Source: Lepeophtheirus salmonis
Taxonomy: Eukaryota > Arthropoda > Copepoda > Siphonostomatoida > Caligidae
DNA length: 64,000 nt
Assembly (NCBI RefSeq): GCF_016086655.4
Contig: NC_052138.2
Coordinates: 38,607,319 to 38,671,318 of the forward strand
Direction: 5' to 3'
Numbering within the stretch: the first letter of the stretch is position 1; each line of letters begins with the position of its first letter. Shown in pieces: positions 1 through 12,345 of this stretch. A program made the position numbers and the translations under genes. Under the pieces are notes generated by a model. That model was not told where the DNA came from, ran no database searches, and saw only the letters and a program-made list of their open reading frames with translations.

Positions 1-317
1 TTCTGTATTCTCCGCGTGTAGAATAAAGTATATATATAAACTCCATATCCTCATATATCTCATATCCACGTATATCATAATACCAGAAAGGTTTTGGTCA
101 TTATACCATCAGAAGGGTTGGCACCCTCCTAGCCAAATCACAAACCATAGTTCAGTATGAAAATGAAAGGAAAGTATTCTCAACAAAAAAGGAGTAAGAC
201 ATGGATATCCCTCCTCAGCTTTACTTTTTATTCTATGCTTAGACCCTTTAATCCATGAAATTCATAAGGAGAGTGACATCGTTGGATTTTTCTCAATTAC
301 ATCCCATCTGAAGTGTT

Positions 318-760
318 TTTGCTATGTGGACTACCTCACAATGATTTTTTCTGGTAGTCCCTTGCAAACAATCATACAAAGGAAGTATCTGAGCCTGCTA
401 GATAACTTTTCAAAATGTTCTGGACTGCAAATGAATGCGGAAAAACAGAAATGATCAGTGAATACAGCAACCTAATCGAAAGATTTTGACTAATCTTCCA
501 CACTAGAATGAGCACAAAATTGCTAGGATACTGGATTGGAGATGATTAAATGAAAAAAAAACCTATACGAAATTAATTCTAAGATTGTGCAGACTTGTAC
601 TTTTTTTTCATCTTTTAAGCTCAATACCTGGGACAGAGTTCCGGCTTGGAACACCTACATAGTCTCAAAGGTAATACATTTATTACGGGTAACACCATAT
701 GAAAAAAACGTAGCAGCGCAGGTATCCATGCTTGAAAGGTTTTTCTTGGGAAAGAGGATC
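318..760 (+). pseudogene. Non-LTR (LINE) reverse transcriptase remnant
   Basis: Decayed reverse transcriptase of a non-LTR retrotransposon. Near 320-365 the translation reads YVDYLTMIFSGSP, which sits where the catalytic YxDD box belongs; the second Asp is Tyr. It is followed by LDNFSKCSGLQMNAEKTE (about 398-452), the conserved 'SGL.xN..KTE' block of LINE polymerases, and by an LGYWIGD stretch (about 520-545). An open stretch at 587-760 (LNTWDRVPAW..) looks like the thumb region of the same class. Stops and frame changes break it throughout. The R2-like element begins immediately downstream, so this may be the flank into which that element inserted, or an unrelated neighbour. The clade cannot be assigned by eye. 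Confidence 0.6.
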
Positions 761-764
761 TATC

Positions 765-2505
765 AGGCATGGGGGATTACAGAACAATCACAGTGTTCCC
801 TCACGTAATCCGGCGTCTCTATAAGGTACTGATGAACCACCTTAAAAAGGTACCGATAAATGAGTGCCAAGAGGGTTTTCGTGAGGTTAACGTCTGCTCA
901 CGAGTCACTGATTAAAGCATGTGAAAGAATAGTTATGCCTCTTCTAATATTAAATTATTTTTGGTTTGTGTATTGGAATGCTTCTGCCAATCTACATGGC
1001 ACAGAAAGCCACAGGTTTCGGCCGGGCATCCTATAAGGTGCCCCCCCCCTATCAGGGTATTTATTTAACTTTGTTTTGGACTGGTACCTGGCCAACACAA
1101 ACAGTAAACAGAAGAAAGGGTTTCAACCTTATAGGTTAGGGCCAGAAACCGTAAAAACCCTCCTGATCGCTGATGATGCAGTGCTAGTTGCGGAGGATCC
1201 AAAGAGCCTCCAAAAGATAGTCGACTGCTTCTTAGGTTAATGCAAGGCAGTTGGCGTTAATGCAAACTCGAAAAAGTGCACATTCACACATGTTGACCAA
1301 AACCAACAGTTACTGACAGATGTGTCAGCAAAGCTTTGAATAGACGGCAAGAATGTGACCCCAATGGCAGTGAGAGAAACATACAAGTACTTAGGTGTAC
1401 AATACTCCCCCCTACAGGTATAGTTTACCAACATCTATGAGAAGCTGAGGGATGGATTAGGAACCTGGACGACAGTAAACTTTCTATCTTTCATAGACAT
1501 ATTGGCCTCCGGGATCATCGCATCCCTCTTCTCCTTTACCCCTTCACGTATACAAAATGTCGCTTTAAGGACATAAAAGGCTACAACATGCTTGTAAGGA
1601 GGTCGGTAAGGGAATGGGTAAGGCTATCTCACGACACCCTTAAAGAGTTATAACATGCTAGGGCGGTGGATGGGGGACTCGGTATTCAAGATATCCTTAA
1701 CGCTCACAGTACTTTAGCTAATTGTAGAGCTCGGGCACTTAGGGATAGTTCTGACCCCATTGTGAAGGAGGTCGTAATATTCAACAAAGGGATGTTCGAA
1801 ATAAGACTATCCAAATTGGATGACTCTCCTGCTCATCCAGTCCCAAACTGGAGAGTTATACAAACCTGCGCTCCACGACACGCAGGGGTTAACATCTATT
1901 AGTCAGGGTAATCAGAACTTTGCATTCTTAAAAAAATTGCCCGTTTGAAGAAACTGCAAAGGGGAAATAAGTGTGAGTCCTGTGCGGAAAAGGTTAAAAA
2001 CCTAGGCCAAATACTTCAGACGTGCCCTAGGGTTCATGGAGCACGTATTAAAAGACGATATGACATCCAAGAGATGGTGGCGGGTTCCTTTAGCCAAAGG
2101 GGCATTATAGCCCTGAAGGAACCCGTGGTCCCACATTAAGACTCCGTACTTAAACCTGACCTCATTGTGTTCTAAAAGGCGAGGGGGTGTTGGTGGTCGA
2201 TCCGACCATTATGTCAGATAAATGCCAGCTCGTCTACTACGTACGTACAAAAAAGGCACTATATGGGTCAAAGGATTTCAAACAATCACTGCTTAAACAC
2301 TTGAAGTTAGGTGATGTGTACAACAGCGATTCAGTCAGGGTAATACCAATAGTTATTAATTGAAGGGGAGTAATTTCGAAGGAAGTGTATAACAACCTCA
2401 ACAAAGCACTCGACATTTCCCCAACTAATATAAAGTATATCCAATTACGGGTGCTAACGGCATCGCATATAATGTACAGGATGGAGCCGGACATAAATGC
2501 TTGAG
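765..2505 (+). pseudogene. R2-like non-LTR retrotransposon (RT plus restriction-like endonuclease), decayed
   Basis: Remnant of a site-specific-type LINE whose single protein carries a reverse transcriptase, a C-terminal zinc knuckle and a PD-(D/E)xK endonuclease. Blocks lie in the canonical order: GDYRTITVFPHVIRRL (about 774-822) and QEGFREVNVCSR (about 865-900); PLSGYLFNFVLDWYL (about 1050-1095); the catalytic box as IADDAVLVAED (about 1165-1198); YKYLGVQ (about 1383); DGGLGIQ (about 1667-1690); a CxxC..C..H knuckle with HILQ changed to QILQ (about 1970-2040); then KPDLIV (about 2150) and VVDPTIMSDKCQLV (about 2190-2235) of the endonuclease, followed by VIPIVIN-stop-RGV (about 2340-2372). 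Several stops and frameshifts exist and RT motif A is not seen. R2 elements normally sit in 28S rDNA; no rDNA is visible here, so this is a non-rDNA relative or a dislodged copy. Confidence 0.75.
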
Positions 2506-3540
2506 GATTTTCAGAACTTTCAATGTTTGGTCTTCCTCTCCTTTCCCCTAATTAATTAGGAAACCTATTTAAATAGTAAAACTAGGTTAGTTTCTCAAAG
2601 TATATAATTTATTTCTTTTAAATTTTATAAAAAGGAACACTTCCCAACGGGGAGGTATTTTATACCTGTATATGTATTTCTAGTTCTGCGGAGCTAAATG
2701 TTTTAATTAAAATACATCTTCCAATCGTGGATTTTATATATCTTATAACAAAAACGTTTACCATTGTCAGATTTAATAACTAGTAAAATTTTAAAATCAT
2801 GTATATAGTTTTTGTAAAAATTTTTTTTTTTTCTAAGCCACACCTTACCACCGCAGTAGTAAGTTTACTCTCGGCGATAAGGGTGTGGGATGATTTAGAT
2901 TTTAATATGGAAATGTGCTTTTGTCAGATGAATTATTTATTTGTAAAAAAATCATTCTGTATTTATTGTCGAAATCTAAGTATGATTTAAGCCCTCCATT
3001 GCTGCAATTCACTAAGTGGGTAAAGTGGGGAAAAGAATCGATCATGTACCTTTTGACATATTATTGCTTTGTTAAAGCATTCATCTGGTGTATATATTAT
3101 TTCTCTTTAAGTTTCCATATAACTTGAATTTCATTATGTGGATTCCTATCTTCTCTCTAACTAACTACAAATCATCTATACTAACCCCTCTAACAAATCA
3201 GTTAGTAATGTTGAGCGATAATGTGCACGGAGAAAAATTGGAATACGATAAAATTATGGTGTTATTCAGAAACACCTTCAGATTATTGCATCTTCAAGTA
3301 CAATCCTACTGCAAATAATCTATCTCTAAACAGACTTCGAGGCTACAAACTTCCAGACAAATCGAAGAAACTGTATCATATTTATGCAATTTTGTTTTTA
3401 GAATACATTTAAAATCAGTCTCTCATCATCTCCCATATATATATATTATCTATATATGTTTAAATTTCATGTGATATCTTACTTTTAACCTCGAAAATTC
3501 AGTAATTTTATTGTACATTTTAAACGTAGTACTAATATAT
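2506..3540. other. AT-rich stretch with no recognisable gene
   Basis: Only short chance frames and A/T runs are seen. No protein family, RNA gene or clear repeat was recognised. Confidence 0.5.
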
Positions 3541-4145
3541 TGAGGGAGGAAGGGACAAATTCATGGGGGAACATGGTCCAAAGGGGATTCTTTAATACGG
3601 ACAAATAAATAAGACCCCGCTCTCAAAAGAACAAACTTTTCAGAAATCCCCCTAGTAGACAAAGGGAGGCCCATTCTCTTTGAGAACTTAGTGACATGTT
3701 TATGCCTAAATTATCCTATCGTCGATGACATGACTCTAAAGTATGGCGGCCTTTCTGTCACATTTTTTGATGACTTGTGGAAATCCCTTAACACCTACTG
3801 GATTAGGCAACTATGGAGAGGATCTATTTTGGAACAGTCATCTATCTAACTTTTCGATAGAAGTTATTCGGATGAGCACCACTCTGGACTTAAAAAAGTC
3901 TTCCAAAGACTGTCAGAGTACTCTGAAAGGATGAAACGGCTATCTAAGTGTGCTGTGGATCTTCGGCATGGGGGTTTGAACCAGGGGAGTCGACATCACA
4001 GCACAAACAGTTTGTTCGCACGAGCTAATAAATGAAATGGCGATCAAACTGTACAAATCTGTTTTTAGGAACTTTGCATTAGTTCTAAGACCGGTTGTAC
4101 CATTACGCCTTTGGTTATCTTTTTTAACCCCATCTACTCTTAAAA
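3541..4145 (+). pseudogene. Unrecognised decayed open frame
   Basis: One frame is open from 3541 to about 4036 apart from stops near 3610 and 3848. A one-base shift near 3985 moves to another frame that stays open to about 4145. Amino-acid usage is protein-like, for example LVDKGRPILFENLVTCL, DDMTLKYGGLSVTFFDDLW and, after the shift, MAIKLYKSVFRNFALVL. Roughly 195 codons with few lesions in such AT-rich DNA suggest former coding sequence. I do not recognise the family. It is not an obvious RT, integrase or DDE transposase. It lies just upstream of a hAT C-terminus and could be part of that element or an independent captured gene. Confidence 0.35.
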
Positions 4146-4149
4146 ATTA

Positions 4150-5221
4150 AATTTGACTCCCACATTGGAGCCTTTAAGCAATTATTTAGCAAGAAGTGTT
4201 TTGGTGTTATTGATAATTATTTGCTATGTTCAGCGGAGAAGTGGCTAAAATATCAGATACTCTCCGGTACTCTCGAAGTAAGAGCTAAGTATTTCAACAG
4301 CAACGTATATGTTATTTTTGCCAGATGGTGGATGAAAAAAGCGACCATTTCCTTTTAGACTGTCTTAAGCCATTGTATATAGAGATTGAAAGCCTTTTAA
4401 ACGAAAATGTTAACTTTTATCGCCCAAAGCGAGACTATTATATAGTATTTTACATTGGAAAAGAAGAAAATATGATTAGCACCGTCATCTCCAAGGATCA
4501 ACAAGTTTTATACCCAAAGAGAAGCTCTTCAAGTACAGATGTATCAGGTGTTTTGTCGATAGTGAAACGTCATATCCGAGTTTTAAAAACGACAATTTAA
4601 TTTTTTATCAATTACCTTTTTTCTCTTTACCTGAACACTTCTCAAAACACTTTTACATCTTTTATTGATTTAGTTGGATGTTTGCTACTTAGAGAGATGG
4701 ATGGTGCCCATGGAGGAGTTCTCCACTTTCATGTGGATGGATCTAAGTGGATTTGACTGGAATGATGTTGAGGGCTGTATCAGGCAACTTGCTGAAAAAG
4801 GGTGACAATTGATGATGTAATGTGCTTCGATCAGATCACCAATCTTAAGAGATTCATTGAAAGAAGTAACAGCGATGAAGTACACAGTGAACTTCAAGCA
4901 CACCTAAGGTGGACCAAAATCTTGGATAAATCAAAAAGTCTAGATTTTTATTCAGAGCTGCTCAAGATTGTACAGTTATTTTTTGCAATACCTGCTAACA
5001 ATGCAAATGTCGAACAAATTTTTTCACTGATGCGAAGCCAATGGAAAAAGAATAGGAATCGCTTGTCTGTTGAATCACTGAAGGGAATTTTGTGCACCCC
5101 GTACAATTTCAAAAACATGACCTGCAAGAACTTTCATACCTATTTGATAGGCAATCGCCAACTCCTGGGGAGAAATATGACATTAGGAGAATTGAAAAGT
5201 TTCTTAATTTTCTTATTTTGA
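4150..5221 (+). pseudogene. hAT transposase C-terminal remnant
   Basis: The frame at 4802-5221 ends with the hAT dimerisation region: FFAIPANNANVEQIFSLM, then KKNRNRLSVESLKGIL, matching the family pattern P..(S/N)A.vER.FS...(R)NRLs.e....L that packs against the RNase H-like core. Upstream, 4325-4600 is a 91-codon open frame and 4200-4330 and 4680-4800 read as protein-like pieces interrupted by stops, so the more N-terminal part is broken. The catalytic Asp residues were not located. This hAT is distinct in sequence from the complete element at 31461-35613. No terminal repeats were found for it. Confidence 0.7.
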
Positions 5222-5999
5222 TATGTGGCAAAATAAAGAATTTCTTATTTAGAATATTATATTTGTTATCATTATTGACAAATTTATATGACACAAAGAA
5301 GATTTGTTTTACAAATTTGCACTTAACAATTTTGCTAACGTTCAATAAATAAAGTGTCCTCTTCTTTATAAACTCAACTCTCTATCAAGCTAGAGCCATT
5401 CTGAGCCAAATTAAATACTTTTTTATATGAAAATTCAGGCTAGAACGATTTACGAGGCCTAGCAAATTCTGAGGAAACAATTTACAGGAGTACGCCTATT
5501 GTAAATTGTCACTTAAAGAAGATTTTTAGCATGCTGGGAGCCATTTATACCCAAACAAGGTCTTGTTTATCTGTCAATATTGTCAGGAACATACAAAATA
5601 TACAATGGAATATTGAAATATTAGATTCGTAGAAGTAAGTATTTATCAAATAACTTTTTGAAGAATAAATAATATTATAATTGAACTTGCTAACAATATA
5701 ATTAATCCAAGATAAATTCAAAAATTCATTCTAAAAATAAAACTAAATAAGTTGATACAATCTTCACAAGGAGTGATAATTAGATGAGTAATATATTTTA
5801 TTTAAGCAAATAAAAATATCTTAAAGCTATGTAGGAAATTTGTTGAAATCGGTGATTAAGGGTTAAATATAGTGTTAAACCTGAGTTCTTATTTAAATAG
5901 AAACTTCTTTACTAGGGTAATAAGTAAATTATTTAATGATTAAATTTTTGTATTTAAAAACACAATAAAATACAACATTAAGATAATTTTTTTCATTCA
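5222..5999. other. AT-rich stretch, nothing recognised
   Basis: Short A/T-rich sequence between the hAT remnant and the Tc1 remnant. No gene or organised repeat was seen. Confidence 0.5.
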
Positions 6000-6001
6000 T
6001 A

Positions 6002-6500
6002 TAGAGTTGAGCCCAAAACTATTCTTACCCTCACGAAAATGCCAAGAAAACATAATTCAATGTTCATATTGGATCTAAAAACTCAGTAAGAAAATCTATA
6101 ATAATTTATTAACTTTTGGACTAAGTTAACGAAATATCATTTTTGGCTTTTCATAAGTATTCATACCCAAAGAGCAAAATGACTTAATACTTTGCGACAT
6201 CGCCTCTAGTTTTCTTCAAATATTGAATACGCTTGGGATAAGTCCTTAAAAAATTGATGCAACCACTGGGATCGATCTTGGCTCCCTTTTCTTGACATAA
6301 TCTATAAATTCATCAAAATTTGTTGGATGTCTTTTCCACACTGCTTTTTTCAATGTAGTCCATAGATTATCAATAGGGATATGATCAGGATTTTGGGCTG
6401 GCTGTCTATGGCCCATCTTATGCCTAATGAGCCATTCTTGAACTTTTTAGGATGTGTGTTTGGTTTGTTTGAACCACCAATGTCTTTCTAACTTAAACAT
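6002..6500 (-). pseudogene. Tc1-like transposase C-terminal remnant
   Basis: On the minus strand the translation gives QTKHTS-stop-KVQEWLIRHKMGH, then NPDHIPIDNLWTTLKKAVWK, which is the Tc1 'SPDLNPIENLW' block leading to the last catalytic residue. After a one-base shift near 6278 it continues as FLRTYPKRIQYLKK and ends GDVAKY-stop, the classic Tc1 C-terminus. The sequence beginning near 6004 (GAGTTGAGCCCAAAACTATT) resembles a Tc1-type terminal inverted repeat, but no partner end was found on the right, so the copy is 5'-truncated. The first two catalytic Asp residues are missing from what remains. Confidence 0.8.
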
Positions 6501-7097
6501 CTTTGATTTTACGTCATTTGACATTACAAACCCAAAAACTTTATCTGCAAATAGAACAAAATAATATTTTTTTTTGTGATAACTGATTTATTATTAAAAA
6601 ATTAAATCACTAGGAGGAATTACAAGAACAGGGATGTCCTCCATTACACTAAAGGAAATACATATGCTGTTTCGGAGCAAAATTTGAAATCTTGAGTAGC
6701 ATATGACGACAATGAAGTAGATACTTATCCACCTCGTGATTTGGAGAAGAAACAAAGACTCTTGAAGTCTTGCTGTTGTTCAAAAACATACTTTTTCAAT
6801 TTTTACGAGTCACAAATGTATAATTAATGGCATTATTAGTAGTCCAATGTATCACAACAGTAATAAACAATAACCCTTGAATAACTAAATAAAAAGATGA
6901 GCTTTAGAGGTTTCGTAGGTAGTGATCACCCATTTGTTATAGTAATTCATGGTCCGACTCTTCAGAGTATAAGGACATAATTGTAATTGATCTTGGTTAT
7001 TTTCATTTTATTTAATTTAAAATTTAGCCTATCATATTAATATGGAGCACATTTCAACCATCAGGAAAAGTGAGATGGATATAAAGCCATAATAACT

Positions 7098-8110
7098 ATG
7101 AATGAGAAGGTTGTTCAACAACTCTTGGCTGAGAGGGGAAGCATTCATAGAATTGAAATTGCTTTAGAGTCAGCAAAAAGAGCTATGGATAACGAATCGA
7201 TTACAAGTGAAGAAATATTGTGCTTTTATGAGGAAGATAGCACAGAATATGAAACTGAAATTGATGCTTTAGTTGAGACGGAGCTAAAGATAGATTAATT
7301 ACAAAGAAAGATAGGAGAATTGAAGTATTAAAACAAAAAACCTGACGAAAAGGAACCTGCTCAGATCAATGTAACTGAGAAAAACATAATAAAAATTCAT
7401 AGGTCTGAGGTGTTAGATCTAGATATTGAACTTGAGAACTTTGATGAGTGAAGATGGAAATTTGAAGAGTATATGATTGATGAAGGGTAGTTTTTAACCA
7501 ATGAAACAAAAAATTTGGTAGTTTTTTTTCTAGTAGTATTGCAAGGAATGTACGTTTTAATCTACTTATGCCATAATTGTTGACAAAGTTTGTTTTGAAA
7601 ATAAAGATCAGCATCCAGATAAATATTACAATGATTTTTAACCTCATTAAAATAATTATCTGAAAGGGCTGAATTATTCAAGAGTTGTATTAATGAACAA
7701 ATTGTTTCCAGGATTGTAGTCGGATAAAATAATAAATTGCTAGGGGAAATATATTGAAAAAGAAAATGTCAAGTATTCATGATATTTATCAATACTGTAT
7801 TGATATTGATTGAACTACCCTGAAACAATGATTTTCAATATTTTTGAGGAAAACTTTTACCCAACTTTCAAATGAAGAAATTCTATGAATGATGACAACA
7901 AAATCAACCAAAATATGACTTTAAGTCGTTTCTTTTTGGGTCCAAGGTGTATTATATTTTCCAGGGAAATAAAGGAACCTGACATCAGATATTTTGGAAG
8001 AAACATTGCTTGTGGTAGAAGAAACAGAGGACGGCATATATCCTATGTATGAATTGATTCTTAAGAAACAGGAAGGGAAGACATAATGTTGGACTTGGAG
8101 AAAGGACACC
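7098..8110 (+). pseudogene. Possible BEL/Pao-like gag remnant
   Basis: The open frame at 7098-7298 gives a charged helical protein (VVQQLLAERGSIHRIEIALE..). In the same region, after stops, VLDLDIELENFDE and RWKFEEYM follow (about 7410-7480), reminiscent of the 'LP.l.i..FdGd...W..F...' block of BEL/Pao gag proteins. Downstream to about 8110 there are weakly protein-like but heavily interrupted stretches. No primer site, LTR or pol was found. The assignment rests on pattern memory only and could be wrong. Confidence 0.25.
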
Positions 8111-10170
8111 TATAAATAAGGAAACTATTATCATCATAATACTAAGAAATTGGGACTTTTTGGGACGGATTAGCTGGAGAAATAGACAAAAAATTAGGAA
8201 ATTAGGAAGATTTTTGTGTATGGGGAGGGGATGGGATATAGTTTAAGATGACTTATTTTAACACAATCTTCTAGACTATAAAATAAAGTTCATAGTCGAG
8301 TCTGAAATATTTCTTTAGACATTATGTTTATTATTGATATATAATATATTAAATGATTTCACCGATTTTATCTGGAATTTGAAATTATTTTCAGAAGACT
8401 TATGATTTGTTACTCCAGTAAAGACATCTTCCTCTCGGTTCTAGGACACTTTACTGAAAAAAAAAAATAATTTGCCGGGAAAAAATATATACTTGATGAC
8501 GATTCTAATTAGTATGTTAAATGATTACAAAAAAAATAGATTTGAAGGCAATAATTAACATTATTATATGGTGCCCTTTCTCCTGATTTCAGAGATGGCA
8601 ATTTTGTCTAAATTTATTCGTCAGCAACGAAGTAATTTGAACTTGTCGACAGAAACTATGACTTCCTTTTCTCCGCTTCTTTTATAAAATTTTGTCAAAT
8701 GATAGTTGAAATAATTTAGTAAGTGGGCAAATTTCAAAAAATAAAATAGTTTAAACGATGATGAAAAATACTTGTAGCGCTTTCTATTTTGTTAGTATAC
8801 CTAATAAATATAATAGAAGACTCCAATGATGACAAACACATCTAGATTATTAGATTCAGAGGCAACTTCGGGATGGAGGAGTCTCGACCAGTACTTGACT
8901 AAGTAAGTAGGAGCCCCAATACATTCCTTCCAAAAGATTGATTGTTCGCATTTTCTATTGAAACTTGAATCTCGAATCCATTTTTTTCTTTTAACATTAT
9001 GATTTTGTTTCAATGGTCCTAATAGTGGTTCGAACTAACTGGCGAAGTATTCTCAAACTGAAATAAATCAATTATTAATTAATCAACACTTAGTCCTTGC
9101 AATTCATGGAAAATAATTGAACATTTTATTTTTTTTAAATTGGTATAACATGAATGGGAATCATAATTACATTAGCATAGTATTGCAGTAAGAATCATCA
9201 TCAAATACCTATATTTGTCAACTTTTTCGAAACTTTTTTTTGGTAAGTTTGTAGCTGATTAATAAATTAGTTCCTTTTTCTGGCATAGTTTTCCATGATT
9301 GAATGTTTCCTATGTAATACTGAATGGATTGATGATTTGTAGTTGATTCTGAAAATATAGATTCCATATTATTAAAAATATATTTAGTTGAGTGTTGTAA
9401 ATTATAAGCACTTTCAGTATGTGTACTAAAACAAACCCGAAAAATGATATTGCAGAGTACTTCCTGGATATTGTAACCCTAAAAATTTGAAGAGTATTTG
9501 AGTGAAGAGCACCTAACATGACGTTTGATTCGATTATTAATAACAACTATGAGAGGACGGAAATAAACACAAATCCTACTCCCTATCTAGCAAGGACATA
9601 TAGGGAGGAATGACTACGATGATCAAGAATTAAAGAATAATGTTAGTAATTAATAACTGTGATTTCCAACTACACAAAACTAACGGAATATTTAAATTTA
9701 CAACTCTTTATCAGATTGTCATAAGTTCAATCAATATAATATTAAATTAAAAAATTTCGTCCGCGTAAATCACAGAGGATTATCCAATAGAAGTGCCACT
9801 AATCCATTTCTTCATCATTCCATGGATATTTAATCTCCAGGGTATCTTGTTTAACACACAAGGAGGCGCAGCAAATAGCAAAGTCACTGATGAATGATAA
9901 AGCTATCCAACCCAGAAAAATTGTGCAAGTTTATTCAACTTATTATCTAAACACAGTGGGGAAAAAATGTATCCATTTTCATAGTCACAGCAATGTTAAA
10001 AACATGGCAACCGCGTCTAATATTATTTATTTTATATATTTTTAAATTTCTTCTTATTAGAGAGACAAAGAAGATTAAAACGAGTCGAGCCATGTTATCT
10101 AGAGAAATAAAAATGTTTTGAGTTTAGACTAGGGATTTAATTGGGGGAGGGAAGAAAATGGGAGTAAGAT
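8111..10170. other. AT-rich stretch, nothing recognised
   Basis: Contains only short open frames on either strand. No family, RNA gene or clear repeat was identified. Confidence 0.45.
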
Positions 10171-10373
10171 CAGGGGTTTCCGAAGGGGGACTGGAGGGGC
10201 TATAGCTTATTTCAGATCGAGAAATTTAAAAAGAATAGAAATATAGAAAAAAAATTATACCCTCCCCCAATCAGTTTAAGGATTTATTTTCTAAAAATAG
10301 GTGATTCGATCAAATTATGCTGTATAAAAAAAACGAGCGCCCCAACCTAAATATAATCTTCCGGACGCCCCTG
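10171..10373. mobile_element. Short non-autonomous element, CAGGGG family, copy 1
   Basis: The left end reads CAGGGGTTTCCG and the right end CCGGACGCCCCTG, so the termini are imperfect inverted repeats of the hAT-like CAGGGG type. The interior (about 200 bp) is AT-rich and non-coding. Flanking 8-bp sequences do not match, so the target duplication has decayed or the ends are set slightly wrong. Related copies lie at 38490, 46222 and 46991, with partial copies near 42330 and 56219. Confidence 0.55.
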
Positions 10374-11022
10374 GAGATGTAGGTGTTATCTAAAGCAGTG
10401 GTTCCCATAGAGAAAATTCAAGCAAGCCCGGTTACATGATGGTCTAAGCTTGTATTTCTATTAATATTGACTTGCAACATCTATTTTTTTTTATCTACGC
10501 TCATGTGGATCTCCACAATTTTCCCATCCCTATTAATAGTGCAAAACGGGAATTATAAAAAAAGGGAGAATTAAAATTTATAATCGAAGTGTAGTTCAAT
10601 AGACAACGCGCTCGTGAGAAATTATGTAGCTTACATCATGTAAGGAGTACCGAACCTAAGCATATTGAGTTCGAGAAAATAACTTATTTTTAAGTCATAG
10701 TTTAAACATAATTTTTTTATATTAATTATATAATAATATATAGATAGACTTGTAGGTGAGATGTAGTAATTGTAATAATATAAATTACTATGTTTACGTA
10801 TTATACTCAATCAGTGCAACTCTAACTGACGTATTAAAGGAACCTTTAAAACAAGAATTTGAAGAAGGATCTTAAATTTCCACTCACGCTTATGTACGAA
10901 CATAGTTAAAACGTTTCTTCTTGGCTAGTTGATACCTTATGGTTATAGTCAATTTTGCTTTACTTTACAATTTGTATCCTGTTAGTGTTATTATCGTGGC
11001 CTATTAAAAATTAATATCAAAT

Positions 11023-12305
11023 ATGAATAATAGCCGGTGCTGTTGTCAGGTAATATAGGTTTTTGAAGGATATTCTTACCTCTAATAATTTATTTCCAGT
11101 CTTTAAATTGTGAGTGGAAAAAAGCTTCCCCTTCCGAAGAAATACTACAAGCACAGATAACTTCATTATCAAATACCTTAAGTTTGTATAAGCAGGAAAA
11201 CGTAAAGTTTGTGGATTCTCTGGTTAGATATGTGAAGGAAAAGGAAGATCTTGAACGGAAGCTCCTGAGAACTGAGAAGATCCATGAATTCCGTCGTGTT
11301 CGAGCACTCAAAAAGGCTGAAGATATCCATAAATTGCATTTAGCGCAAGAGCTCAAAAAAGCGGATGAGACCTATAAATCCCTTCTAGTTCAAGAGCTTA
11401 AAAAAGCTCAAACAGCCCTTGAATTACCTCGTGTCCGAGTGCTCAAAGAAATGGAAGAGATCCATACTTTACGTCGAGTTCAAGAGCTCAAAAAAGCTGA
11501 AGAGGCTCATCAATCTCTTCTAGCTCAAGAGCTCAAAAAGGCTGAAGAGGCTCATCGATCTGTTCTAGCTCAAGAGCTCGAAAAGGCTGAAGAGGCTCAT
11601 AAATCTTTTCTAGTTCAAGAGCTCAAAAAAGCTGAAGACAATTATGAATTACGTCTAGTTCAAGAACTCAAAAAAGCTGAAGAGACCCATAAATCCCTTC
11701 AGGCTCAAGAGATCAAAAAAGCTTGGAGGACTCATAAATCAATTCGAGTTCGAGAGCTCAAAAAAGCTGAGAAGGCCCATGAATCTCTTCGAGCTTTAGA
11801 GCAGAAAAGAACTTTGGAGACCTATGAATCCCTTCAAGCTGAATTGATCAAAAGAGCTGAGGAGACTCATAAATCCCTTCGAATTCAAATGGAAACTGAA
11901 AAAAGGAATTATAGCAAACAACTTCAAGCCAAAGACATCGAAATAAAAGAGCTATTAAACGGTATCTATTTTAGTACATGAAGTATTTTTTTCACCTCGA
12001 AAATGTTTAATGTTTCTCCTTTTGCATTTATTGCAGCTTGTAAGCCTCAGCCATTGATGGAAATGAAGCTGGCAGCCGATGAAATATACAACTTGGAAAA
12101 TTCTTTGCAACTACTTGAGGATTTGAGAAAAAGTGATGAAAAACGTTTTTCAACAACTGTTCATGATCTTCAAACCATAAATTTTGAAAAAGATAAAATA
12201 ATCATTGAGCTAAGGAATGAATTAAAGAGAACGTCTTCAAAATTGGACAGCACTTTCCTTACTCACATGCTCAAGCAACTTAATACTGATACAAGGAGAA
12301 ACTAG
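11023..12305 (+). CDS. Coiled-coil repeat protein, three exons, unrecognised family
   Basis: Model: exon 1 at 11023-11049 (ATG, 9 codons), intron 11050-11099 (gtaata..ttccag), exon 2 at 11100-11961, intron 11962-12036 (gtatct..ttgcag), exon 3 at 12037-12305 ending TAG. Both junctions keep frame (phase 0 and phase 1) and the total is 1158 nt, 385 residues. The protein starts MNNSRCCCQSLNCEWKK, has a charged helix, then about 14 tandem 15-residue repeats with consensus AEEAHKSLLAQELKK (residues about 67-276), and ends in a second predicted helix rich in E, K and L. No enzyme motif, signal peptide or membrane segment is visible. A canonical AATAAA lies 41 bases past the stop. A structural or scaffold role is inference. 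Single-helix or right-handed coiled-coil folding is possible. The tiny first exon is the least certain part. Confidence 0.72.
11271..11900 (+). repeat. Coding 45-bp tandem repeat, about 14 units
   Basis: Fourteen in-frame 45-bp units inside exon 2 of the coiled-coil gene, each encoding 15 residues. The typical DNA core is CAAGAGCTCAAAAAAGCTGA. Units 6-8 are nearly identical, while units 1, 4, 11 and 13 are more diverged, so recent duplication seems centred near 11495-11630. There are no stops and no length changes that break the frame, suggesting selection on the protein. Confidence 0.9.
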
Positions 12306-12345
12306 TATTGTTATTTATGGAATATTTATTCATTTACTGTTATAT

